Of a stretch of 64,000 nt of DNA, positions 9,801 to 20,530 are shown one piece after another. Under the pieces are notes generated by a model, which was not told the origin of the DNA, did not search any database, and was given only the letters and a program-made list of their open reading frames with translations. The stretch comes from Fallopia convolvulus (lineage: Eukaryota > Streptophyta > Magnoliopsida > Caryophyllales > Polygonaceae), in the NCBI GenBank assembly GCA_964016875.1, contig OZ024722.1, positions 13,832,576 through 13,896,575 on the forward strand, given 5' to 3'. The position numbers were made by a program, and so were the translations under genes. Position 1 is the stretch's first letter. Each line of letters starts with the position of its first letter.

Positions 9801-11487
9801 CGTCAGTTTCCACCACCAGGGCGCTGATTCAGTTTGAGAGTTGTTGTTTTTCTGCTTCAATGTTCTTGTAAGTTTTCTTTCTTCTTTCTTCTTTTTCTTT
9901 TTTATTCTTTTCTTCTGATTATTTTTATTACATTGGGGACACTGTAATTTTAAGTATGGGGTGGGAAAGGGTAGGAAATCTTGTGTCTTGTGTGTTTTAG
10001 TTGTTCTTTGTTTTAGTTGTTCTTTGTTTTAAAAAAAAAGAGTTTTAGAATAGATAATACCCTTTTTCTTATGGTTCTATGATAGTAATTTCTAGCATGA
10101 TCATGTAATTCTTTGCAAGCATGTCTTTGATAGTATAGCCTGATGCTTGATATAAAGTTGTTTTGTAGAGGAATAGCATTTGATGAAATTGAGCATGTAT
10201 ACTTTTTAGCATAAGTAATGCAATCCAACAAAATAATTACCTCGTGAGTTATTTTTGGCCTTATAGGGAGATCATTTAAAAATTCCTCTTCTTTTCTAGT
10301 GTGATTTACTCTCTTTATGTATATTATCTCTTGGAATTGTAATGGTTATCTATTTCTTGAGACCTATATATGATTTATTAGTTCATTGCATGTGAGATCA
10401 TATGATAGAGAACTTATTTTTCTTAAGCCCTATTTATCCTTATCCACCCTTACATTATCCTTCTTTTTGAAGCCAATTTGAGCTTGAAGCGTTTTATTTT
10501 TAGCTCCATAAAATTTTCCCTAGCCGAGATAAGCTTGACCCTATCCGGGGATTAGGACTTAGATTGGAGAGGTTTGTTTTGTTGAGTGATATATTATGTT
10601 TGGTTCGAAAATCAAGGTTTTGGGAAGGGTAGAGTGGAAGTCTCTTGTGTTTAATTTGTAAGAAAAGATCTCTTGGTAAGAAAGGATGCACAAAAAGAAA
10701 ATTGTTGTTGACAAAAAAAGGGAGAGAATGGATACACAATGAAGCTCGTTAACGACCTAGTTGGTTTGTTAACGAGGCTGTTCGAGGAGAAAGAGAGAGC
10801 TGAAAGAAATAAGTTGAAAAAAGAGAAAGAGAAGTAAGATGTGCTTTTGTGTTTGAAAGATAACCCAGAGATTCTTTTGAGTTGTTTTGTGAGACTTTCT
10901 AGGATATTGGGTGAGAGAGAGTGTGCATAAAGAAGAGTGAGTTTGGTATCTTTTATAAGAGTTTTGGTGAAGTGTGAGTTTTTAGGAGTCTTTGATTCCC
11001 GGATTTTATTTAGCACCACATAGCCAAAATATTTCCACGCATATTTGTTTTTACCAAGCCCCATTACAACCCGGCCAAATGGAAACTTCTATGAAGTTTT
11101 TCATTGAGCCTAAGCTCTCTTGATGATTTTTATATGTTTTGACAAATCTTAGGTGGAGAGTTTGGTGATATAAGTTCCAATTTCTATGAGTTTTTGCATA
11201 TGATATGAGTTGAGAGTTGAATTTATAAGCCTAAACACTTGAGAGTTGAGTGAAACACATATATCCCTGGTGAGGTTGGATTGTATTTTCTTATGTTTAT
11301 TTAGTGTTTATATGTGTGATGACGTTAATAGTCATTTGATATTTTCTGCTATGTTTTTGATGTTGCTTTTTAGTTGATGGCTATTTTTAGAGTTAGTTTT
11401 GTGTGTTTTAGGATAAGTATGATTGTTTGGTCTTGGTTGTTGTTTAGTGATTGCTTGAGGACAAGCAAGTCTAAGTATGAGGTATTT
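9801..11487 (+). other. 3' untranslated region and polypurine tract of element A2
   Basis: No gene is supported. It contains a GGGGACACTG segment at 9935-9945 of the kind found 3' of Athila ORFs, a purine-rich stretch (10675-10990), a pair of GTTAACGA words at 10746-10775, and the tract AAGTCTAAGTATGAGG (11467-11482) directly before the LTR. Small ORFs on either strand here show no family features. Confidence 0.55.
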
Positions 11488-12952
11488 TGATGTTCATGTT
11501 TTTAGTATAGTTTTTAGTATGTTTCTTAGTTTGTTTAGTTTAGTTTTAGTAGTTTTAGAGTTAGTTTTGTGTGTTTTAGGATAAGTTTGCATATTTTGTG
11601 AGAAGTATGGAAGCTACTCCGTTTTTCGTGTCTTTTTTGTATGTTTTGAGCAGGAAAGGAGCGCTTTTTGAGCTGAACTAGAGTGTTGTGGTGGAGGATG
11701 AAGGACATGAAGATATAGAGGAAGATTGCATAAGAAGAGTGAAGAGAAGTTCAAAGTTAAAGTCAAGAGAAGTGGGAGAAAAAGCCGAAACCCAGGCTCG
11801 TTAACGAAGCTGTGAAAGGTCGTTAACGAGGCTTAGAGATAGAATTTTTAGAGGGGATTTTGTGTTTTCTACCGACCCTGTGCGGGGTCGTTAACGATGG
11901 CTCCGTGTCGGTAGGGTTTTAACTGATTTTAGGGTTGTTATATCTTTTATCTTGTTATCTTTAGTAGAGTAAGTTTTTATCTTTTAGGCTTTTTAATAAA
12001 TAGCTTTCTTAGTAAAAATACCCTTATTCTAAGCCTAGAAGAGGGGGGTGAACGATTTTTAGGAGGAAGATTTTTGGAGAGCAGAGAATTGATAGGTCGA
12101 GTGGAGCAGATAGCGAGTCTGGTTCGTTCGAGAGAAGAGCTAGGGTCGTTAGTCGGATTTGCTTGGGGTTGTTGTTCTGTGTTTTTCGGTTTCTTTAAAG
12201 ATATTGTAAGACGATTTTTCGTATTAATTTTAAGTAACTTGTTTTTGTATTCAATATTTTCTCTTATTGAAGTTGTTTGCTTTATTATGAGTAGTGAGTA
12301 GTTTTTCTTATCTAGGATCGGGGTTGAAACCCGACATAGTTATGCATGTTTGATGAGTGATTTGATGTTTTAAATGCCTTTTATCTATTTGAAATTGCTT
12401 GTGTGTTTATGCTTAGACAATAGTCGAGGTAATTTGAGTTCTCAATTTTATCGAAAGAGAAAGTTGTTAACTTGAAGGTTGATATTGTTCGATTACGAAA
12501 GTTTCGAGCTTTGGATCCAAAACAAGTGATTGAGTGAATTGATTTATGAGAATTGATCAGTTTGCTTGTTAATCAGCGATAGTTGATGAATTTATCTTTC
12601 TAAAGGCATGATCTTTATCTTCTTATGAGTTTATATGCATGGCTATGTTGTGGTAACCCTTGTCCTAGGTCTTTTATTTTATAAGAGTTAGCATTTGTGA
12701 TATTCGTTATCGAGTTTCTTTGCCTCGGTACCGAACCTGCGTTTTGTTTAGTTCGTTATTTTGTGTTCGTAGATTACCCAGGTTCGTTAACGACCCTGAC
12801 AAGGTCGTTAACGAGGTTGGTCGTGTGTGTCTCTGCTTGTATTGCTTGTTTTTCTTATTTTTAGTTGATAGACAAACAACCGTGTTTCCCGTGGAACGAT
12901 CCTGACTTCGCTATACTCAGCGGGGTCTTGACTATAAATTTATTTGTTGTCA
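11488..12952 (+). repeat. 3' LTR of Athila-like element A2 (about 1.46 kb)
   Basis: It begins TGATGTTCATG just after the polypurine tract and ends TTGTTGTCA, matching the TGA...TCA ends of A1's LTR; the lengths are similar. A segment near the end (12880-12925, CCGTGGAACGATCCTGACTT) resembles the short GTGG(G)TTCGA(C)CC segment near the LTR end of A1. Five TCGTTAACGA words lie within it (11798, 11820, 11888, 12784, 12805). Boundaries are good to a few bases only. Confidence 0.65.
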
Positions 12953-12964
12953 AGTTAAATATCC

Positions 12965-15475
12965 CTCGTTCAAAAACTTTATCAATATCGCACAAGATTC
13001 CCTTAGGAAGAAGAAAACTTTGCATTAAATAGTTAACTTGGCTTAACACATTAGATTGAATAAGTACAACCCGGCCAGCTTGAGAAATAGAGTTCACTTT
13101 CCATTAAAATAATTGTCTTTTAAGTTTAGTAATAGATTCTAAGAAAAAAGAGTTTTGTACCCTACCTTTAAGGATAGGAATTCCCATATATTTTTCCATA
13201 GAAGTGGTGATCTGAATATTTAACACTCTAGCAAGAGAAAGAGCCGAAGAACGAGGGATGTTTTTCGAAACCTGAAAGCTACTCTTATGGTAATTAATTG
13301 ACATGCCCAAGATTCTAGAAAAATTATCTAAGAAACTTTTAGTATAATTAATGTTTGCATGAGAAGCATTTGCAAAAATAAGAGTATCATCAGCAAAACT
13401 AAGTAAGGGTAAACACGTACCATTCTTAACTAATTGTATACCAACAAACTTAGAGTCAAGAGTAGGCTGAAATTGCAATGTTCGCGCAAGATATTCCATA
13501 GCAATGATAAAAATAAAAGGAGCAATTGGATCTCCCTGTCTAATACCGCACTGAGGTGAGAACTCAACCCCAGGTTCATTATTAACAAGGATAGAAGAAG
13601 AGGAAGTGGAGATGCAAGTCATAATAAGATTAACCCATTTAGAATGGAATCCAAATTTTAGAAGAATTAATTTAATAAAGTTCCAATCAAGCTTTTCATA
13701 AGCTTTTTCCATGTCTAATTTAATGGCCATCCACCCTTTTTTCCCTTTTTTCTTTCTATGGAATGAGTGAAAAATTTCATGTGCTATAAGGATGTTATCC
13801 TAGATAAGCCTTCCTTTCACAAACACCCCCTGAAGCGGATGAATAAGAGCAGGAAGAATCGTTCCCAAACGGATAGATAACACTTTAGTAATAATCTTAT
13901 AAATGGTGTTACAAAGGCTAATGGGACGAAAATGGTTAATAGTTAAAGGAGCATCTATTTTAGGAATAAGAGTAACAAAAGATTTATTAACTGATCGAAG
14001 CATATGACCAGAATGGAAGAAAGCCCGGACCGCTAAAACAACTGAGTTGCCCAAAATATTCCAAATTTTTTGGAAAAAATCTGCTGGAAAGCCATCCGGT
14101 CTTGGAGTTTTATTAGGAGCCAGATCAAAAGTTGCAAATTTAATTTCGGAGGCCGAAGGAGATTTAATAAGTATAAGATTATCAGTTGTAGAGATTGAAT
14201 TTGGAATGATATCAAGATCAGTCGGAAGAATAGAACAAGAAGGATTTCACAAAAATCTATGACTAAGTTCTTCTGTGATGTTCTGCGAAATCAAACCATG
14301 ATCAAAGATAACAATATCCTCATGAGTTGGAAGGAAATAATTCTCTGTTTATAAGAACGGATTTTAGAAATTGATTGGAAATATTTGGTATTTCGATCTA
14401 CATTTTGTAAATGAGTCACCTTGGCACGTTGTTTCCAAAAGTTATGCTGAAAATCCAGCAAAGCATTGTATTTATTTAAATGTGACTAAAGCCGAAAAAT
14501 AATGGTAGAATTAAGGGGATAAAGTAATAAATCTGACTGAAGAGTTTGAAGCTGATTTTCTGAAATTTTTAACTGTTCAAAATTATTGTTTGTATGATGC
14601 TTAGCCAAAACCTTTGAATACTTCTTTAGAAGATTCAACTTCATAGAAAGACGAAACATAAAGGAACCTAACATATGATAACTCCAACCTTGGAAAATAA
14701 CGGGATAAACGAAGATTCCGACATCCAAGCATTTTCAAAACGAAAAGGAATTTTCCGAAAAGAATTTGAAGATCCAAGGGAGAAGGTAATAAGACAATGA
14801 TCAGAAGTAGTAAACGGATGGTGATGAACTAAAAGAGAAGGAAATAAAAAAGTTTAAGGATTGATGACATAACACACGATCTAATTTCTCAAATATGTTA
14901 TCCAACGGAACCGACCGTTTTCTCCAAGTGAAGGGGAAGCCTGAAGTTTTAGAATCGACAAGTCCAAATTCATTTGTAAAGTTTAAAAGTCTATTAAATC
15001 GACTTAATAACGGAGGCGAACCACCAAGTTTGTCATTAGGAGAAGAAATTTCATTTAGATCACCTATTAAAAGAAAGGGTAATTGGAATCAATTAATGGT
15101 TTCAGAGATACAGTTCCAGAAAAGGAATTTCTGGTCTTCTCGAGAAGGAGCATAAACAAAGACCATCAAAAAAGTTTGGTGACGATAATTATATTGCATA
15201 ATTATAAGATTATTAGCTTGATGAAGTAATATACATTTTCTAGATTCTATATTTTCAGAAATAAGTAACCAAATACCACCTTTAGTACCAATAGAAGGAG
15301 AAGAAATAACTTTATGGAAGTCAGCTTTCCGAATAATCGAGATGACAGGTTCTGATTCAATTTTAGTTTCCGCTAGGCAAAGGAAATTAAGTTTATTAAA
15401 CTTTCTTATGAACCTAACTTCCTCCCAAAAGTTGGGCCTACGAATACCTCTAATGTTTCAATAACCTATATTCAT
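12965..15475 (-). pseudogene. LINE ORF2 (AP endonuclease plus reverse transcriptase), broken
   Basis: Starts at the ATG complementary to 15473-15475. Endonuclease signs: GIRRPNFWEE, LAETKI, VFVYAPSRE, IGDLNEI, TTSDHCLI. Reverse transcriptase signs: RPISLCNTIYKIITKVL, MAIKLDMEKAYEKLDW, CGIRQGDPIAPFIF and the catalytic LLSFADDTLIF, ending in FLLPKGI. Breaks: TGA at codon 6 (a Trp codon in the sister copy), stops around 14830 and 14690, a stop near 13800 and another near 13104. The zinc-binding and RNase H parts are missing because the A2 element cut the LINE. The endonuclease would nick target DNA and the RT copy element RNA at the nick. Confidence 0.85.
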
Positions 15476-17757
15476 AAAAAAAACCTTTTTTATAACAAAG
15501 AACAAAGATCAAGCAAGTGCGATCCATAGAATTATTCATCAAAAGAATAAAGGTGATAGAAATTATTAAAGTCCTTGCATATTTCCAAACACACAAGGGA
15601 CTATCTGAAATACATAAAATATTACAAAGAATCACACCGAACCTGGTAGAAATTAACAAAAATGAACATAATTCGCCACAAACGGTATGCCAACTAATAG
15701 AAGGAAAGAACCAAGGATTACAAAGGAGAGCAAGTTGCATAGAGTGATACAAATACAAGCAAGTGTTCAAAGTATAAGAGGCAAAGCTGCTGGTAGGATT
15801 GAGAAAGTAGCACAAGCAAATAAGCCTGAAAAAGAGCACCACAAATCGAATAATCCAGTAAGTCTTAGATGTATAGGCTGTTAGATAAAAAATATCATAT
15901 AAGGAGACATAATACCTTGATTTAATAGTGAATTTAGAGAAAAAGTGTTGAGCAGAAACATTAAGAAGTAACACCGAACCAGTTGAGAGCAAGATATAAG
16001 AAGAAAACATCCTTAATATTATACATGGATCATGGAAAAGCAATTGAGAAGAGATTTGTAATGCATGGAAAAGTTTGCATGGAAAAACTCCAACAAGAAA
16101 AAGAATAATCACACAATAAGATATGATTTTGACATACAAAATAGAAGAGGTAAGCATCTAAACTGAAGATGCAAGTTCATAAGAAAGATCAGAAATAATT
16201 CTAAGAGGGAGTCTACCACAAGAATAGAGCACCCAAGTTTCATCATAGAATTTAATTGTAATCCATGAAAGGAGATGAGGCAAAGCTACAACTCTTCCAA
16301 GAAGGAAAAGGAGCCTACACCAGCAGACACCAACCAGGATTAACATGAAGTGCAGGTCATCATAAGCCAGCATTTGAACAAAAAATGCAGTATCAGGGTC
16401 AATTTCAGAAGCAATTCTCAGAGGGAGTCTACCACAAGAATAGAGCACCCAAATTTCATCATTGAATTTGATTATAACCTATGAAAGGGGCTGAGGCAAA
16501 GCTACAACTTTTCCACAAAGGAAAAAGAGCCTACACCAACAGACACCAAATAGGATTAAAATATAGGGCAAGCCAAGGTTCAAACACATCCTCCAACAAG
16601 AAGGCAATAACACCTCAACCAAAAAGAGCAAAAAGCAGGGACTAAAGCAGGGGAGCACTTGCTGCCAGTTCAAGAAAGAGGGGGAACCAAGGGCAAGCCT
16701 ATTCAAATATAAAAAAGGATGAAAACCACATAGACACATCAAAAGAGGAAGAGAGCAAGAAATAGAGCTAAATATGTAGAAATAAAGAAGCATCAAATAC
16801 ATCCAGAAGAGATCCTCATACAAATTAGCAAATCCAAGGAGTAGGAAATCACCTGAATTATAATAATAGAGGAATAGCAGCAAGATGGTTAGAGAAATGT
16901 ACTCGTTAAATGAAACAAGCATATCAAAGAAAGTTAAGAAGGAACCTGGGATGCTTAAAGATGTATAATTTTTCTCATTAGATACTGCAGAGACGATTCC
17001 ATATTCAGGAAGATCAAAGAGGCCAATCCCAAACAAGTATGACGCATAAAGAGTCTGCATATAACTCACAACAGAACAGAGAATAAGGTTATGACAATGA
17101 ATCAAGATCAAAGGAGCGTATAGATTAATTTGTAGAACTTGGTCAATGATTATCACTTGGTTCAAACAATAATGAGGAACAAGTTTCAATGATATTTCAC
17201 AAGGTAAAGGTTCATTCTCTAGATGCAAACAGTATGGCAAGATCTCAATCTTTACAAACCCGAAAGTCTGAAAAAAGAGATGAATACCACAAAGAAGCAT
17301 CAAAGAGAGCAAAGCAGCAAATAAACATCGGGGAGCAATGGCAAAGGCTCAGAAAGGAACAATGAACATCACCATCCAAGAATCTCTCGAATAAAGAGAA
17401 ATCCCTAGACACAAAGTAGCAAACGAAGCCAACAAGGAATACCAGAGGCGGAAAACCCCAGATCCACACACCAGGAAGACGAAGAGGCACACCAAAATCA
17501 CCAAGGACAACCAGATCCAACCAGAGGAACAACCAGGAAAAACAATCCAAACAAAGGGACAAAGAAGGGGATTCGAAACGGATAAAGGGGTCATTAAAGA
17601 TTTGAGAGCGGCAGGATCGACAGCAACGAAGATCAACCACCACCCAAACCCTAAAAGGGTCATTTAAAAGATCTAAAAAGGGGGCAAGAGAAAGGTTAAA
17701 AGAAATACACACATCTCGAAGGTTGGGGAGAAAGGGGAAGCTCAAACACACAACCAA
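15450..17757 (-). other. Stop-poor hydrophobic reading frame upstream of LINE ORF2 (unrecognised)
   Basis: Two sense frames cover the leader: 17757-17245, then a single frame from 17312 to 15450 with only two internal stops (at 16479 and 16158) in about 620 codons. The translation is rich in Leu, Phe, Ile, Cys and Tyr. It includes a direct peptide repeat of 72 codons (GVCWCRL, VVALP, YSCGRLPLRI), and in one unit a stop stands where the other has Trp. The last segment (16157-15450) overlaps the start of ORF2 after a GG-T8-ATGA run. I recognise no family. It could be a decayed LINE ORF; chance is unlikely given T-rich DNA, but no function can be assigned. Confidence 0.45.
16191..16590 (-). repeat. 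216-bp direct repeat in the LINE leader
   Basis: The units begin near 16191 and 16407 (for example GAGGGAGTCTACCACAAGAA at 16206 and 16422 on the plus strand). They stay alike for about 170 bp. The offset of 216 bp is a multiple of three, so the stop-poor frame is kept across both units. Confidence 0.75.
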
Positions 17758-17880
17758 CCAACAAACCAGGGCGGATCTACATGATGAAGCAAGAGAGGCG
17801 AAGGGAGAAATGAGAAAGAAGCGGCGACAAAAGAGGAAAAGAGCACTCCCAACCCTAGGAGAGAGAAGAGAGCTTTATTA

Positions 17881-18422
17881 GACCATCATTTATGATAAAT
17901 TTAAATGGATAAAATTACATGTAGATTTGTAATATGTTATGATAAAAAAAACTGTATAAATGAAATTTGTGTAAGCATAAGTTGACACATAAAAGTAACC
18001 TTATAAAATTGTAAGATTCTGATGTATTTGGTACATGTGTAATCGTTCAGTAAAACTAGCAAAATTTCATCAAATATTTCATCTTACCATTTTGCATTAT
18101 TACCACAATCACCTACTTTATGGATTATTACTTAAATAATTTTGTATTATTCAATAGTTGATGTGCTCTAGTTTCTACAATATAACTAGAGATTTTTACA
18201 ACACTTTTGTATTAGATTTTAAGTCTTTTTAGAGCTATTTGTTGAATATTTAAAGTTGAAGATCAAAGGTTCAAATGGTTCAGAGTCAAAAGTTTGAAGA
18301 ATTGACGTTTTGCTGAAGAGCTACGATTGCAGGTGTCTCTACCATGACTGCAATGCATGTCACTAACCTTACAGATTGCTGAAGGAAGAACAATTCGCGG
18401 CGGAGCAACTGAGGAGATTCTG
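17881..18422. other. AT-rich flank, no gene seen
   Basis: Between the LINE leader and the duplicated block there is AT-rich DNA (to about 18250) and a short mixed-composition part (18260-18420). A minus-strand ORF there (18532-18263) has no recognisable features. Confidence 0.5.
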
Positions 18423-19751
18423 TTTTGAAGGCCACAACCAAAGTTTGCATAGCGTTGATCGCGGCTTTTCACTTCCTCGAATGGAGACAAAATCAAGGTC
18501 GTAATCGCTTGCGGTTTTGCCAGCGCGTGCAATCCAAAGATTTTCCGACTTTATGTTTAGTTATTTGTTCTCCTTATCTTTTGTCTTTTGTGTTTTGCTA
18601 GTTTTGAGTCTTTAGAAACCCTTTATTAGACTTTGAGTTTATCTTTTATGCGTTGTTATTTTTCGTACTTTTCCAAGTTTAGAGAGATTTCCTATGGAAA
18701 ACTAAAAACACTAATTTCATTCTATTTGAAGCCTTTGAATTCAAATAAGTTGTGAGATTCTAATTGCAAGTTTTATTCCTTTCGTTATTTCAATTTCTCA
18801 TGTGCTTGAATGATATTGAATGTATTGATTTCTACTTGATTGATCAAGTTGTTGAGATTTATTACACTCTATTATTAGGATCTAGGCTTTCTCGTTGTAA
18901 AGCCTAATCTTTGTGGCAACTCATTGTTTTAGGACTCATTGCACTAAAACAATTGAGAAAGAGAATTGATTGCATGCTAATTGTTTGACTCATTGGAATT
19001 CAATTGCATCTATTCTACATATCCTTATTCTTATTGCTAATAACATTATAATTCATGATCTTTTCATGTTTGTTTTGATATTAAGTATTTGTATGACTCG
19101 TTGGCATGTTTATTATGTCTGATAAGGATAAGAATAACCTATAAAGTGAATTGCTTGAAGGTCGGGACCGTAGTTTGCATAGAGGGGATCATGATTTTTC
19201 ACCACCTCGGATGCTCAACAAAGTCAAGGCCGTGATCGCGGTTGTTACAACACTTGCAATCCAAAGATATTCCGAGTTTATCTTTACTTATTTTTTTCAT
19301 TATATTTTGTTTTCATGTTTTTACTGGTTTTGAGTCCTTATAAACCCTTTGTTAGACTCTGAGTTTATATTATATGCATTGTTATTTCCTGCTTTTCCAA
19401 GTTTAGGGAGATTTCCTATGGAGAACTAAAAACCCTAATTTTATTCTAGTTGAAGCCTTTGAACTCAAGTAAGTTGTGAGATTTAGGCTTTCTCATTGTA
19501 AAACCTAATCTTTGTAGCAACTCATTATTTTAGAGCTCGTTGCACTAAAATAATTGAGCAAGAGAATTGATTGCATGGTAATAATTTGACTCATTGGAAT
19601 TCGATTGCATGTATCCGACATATCCTTATTCTTATTGATAATTCATGATCTTTTCATGTTTGTTTTGATATTAAGTATTTGCATGACTCGTTGGCATATT
19701 TATTATGTCTGATAAGGATATGAATAACCTATAAAGTGAATTGCTTGTTGA
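18423..19751 (+). repeat. Imperfect tandem duplication of a 0.6-0.73 kb unit
   Basis: Unit 1 (18423-19154) and unit 2 (19155-19751) share order and most of their sequence: AGTTTGCATAG, GCAATCCAAAGAT, GAGATTTCCTATGG, TTTGTTTTGATATTAAGTAT and AACCTATAAAGTGAATTGCT. Unit 2 lacks about 125 bp from the middle. The content looks like an LTR or untranslated region of a gypsy element, but neither a PBS nor a coding frame is visible, so the family is unassigned. Confidence 0.65.
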
Positions 19752-19834
19752 GAATAAATGATCAACAACCTTGATGATAAAGGTGGATACTTGAATGAAA
19801 TTGCTCTCGTTAATTTGTGCAAACAAGGTATTTG

Positions 19835-20110
19835 CTTGGAGATTTGAAGCTAGAAGTGCCTTTGCCCATAACTCTATTCTATGATAACAAAGCGGCACAA
19901 CAAATTGCTGTCAATCCTTGTTATCATGAGAGAACTAAGCACTTGGAGATTGATCTTCACTTCATGAGGGAAAAGGTGCAAATAGGATTTTTGAGGACAT
20001 CCTACATTTCAACTCACTTGCAGCTGGCATATTTGATGACCAAACCTTTGAGTCAAACACAACATTCTATTATTAGTGTCAAGGTAGGACTAGTTACATT
20101 TCCAACTTGA
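19835..20110 (+). pseudogene. Ty1/copia RNase H C-terminal fragment
   Basis: The frame to the stop at 20108-20110 reads YLLGDLKLEVPLP, FYDNKAAQQIAVNP, HERTKHLEIDLHFMREKV and MTKPLSQTQHS. These are the last blocks of copia RNase H, including the conserved DNKAA and HERTKHxxIDxHFxRE segments. Everything upstream in the element is missing; the join to the duplicated block is near 19835. Confidence 0.85.
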
Positions 20111-20330
20111 GGAGGGAGTAATAGAATGTTGTATTAGTAAGTGAATTGTATTAGTGTCAAATAAGTGCATGACATGGCAGCACTTACAAGTTGTTATATT
20201 CAGCTTTTTATAAATAGTGCACTTGACACTTGTAAAAGATATTCGTAAAAATTGAGAGTAAACAAACTCCATTCGTGAGCTACAAGAAAATTTCTCGCTC
20301 TCTTTCTCTTCAATCACGATCAACTTCAGT
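20111..20330 (+). repeat. Polypurine tract and LTR start of the copia fragment
   Basis: A purine tract GAGGAGGGAGTAATAGAA (20110-20127) follows the stop, then TGTTGTATTAG, a plausible LTR start. A TATA-like TTTTTATAAATAG is at about 20204-20216. The LTR's far end is not certain; it is probably between 20310 and 20340. Confidence 0.5.
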
Positions 20331-20530
20331 AAGCGGCATGTTCTATATTTATGAAGTCTTGGATTCAACTCCAGTGGATGTAAAAAAAATTCTTTGGGAA
20401 ACTCAGCCACCAAATTCAGGTGTGTGACTCGGATTGAGGTAGACGTAGCTAAAACAAAGCTCTGGTTAACTAGTAGGCAACCAAAAAAAATATAAATCTT
20501 GAGATTTAGTCTTGATCAGAGACATCGTCA
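20331..20530. other. Flank between two copia remnants, no gene seen
   Basis: It is mixed AT-rich sequence, possibly including the end of the copia LTR and sequence derived from an older copia element. I see no coding frame with family features. Confidence 0.4.

Larger units (their letters stand above)
8622..12952 (+). mobile_element. 3' part of a second Athila-like element (A2)
   Basis: It holds the third-ORF remnant, a long 3' untranslated region, a polypurine-type tract and the 3' LTR. The 5' part would lie on the far side of element A1, left of the window. Its 3' LTR end abuts LINE coding sequence at about 12953-12985, so A2 landed in that LINE. Confidence 0.7.
12953..17880 (-). mobile_element. 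L1-type LINE, minus strand, 3' end cut by element A2
   Basis: Read on the minus strand it holds a T-rich leader with a stop-poor frame (17757-15450) and then ORF2 with endonuclease and reverse transcriptase (15475 to about 12965). The RT homology stops at 12965-12985 where the A2 LTR begins. The leader start (near 17880) shares TTCATCATGTA(G/A)ATCC with the plus-strand LINE at 24851, so the two copies are relatives. No zinc-knuckle ORF1 is visible in this copy. Confidence 0.75.
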
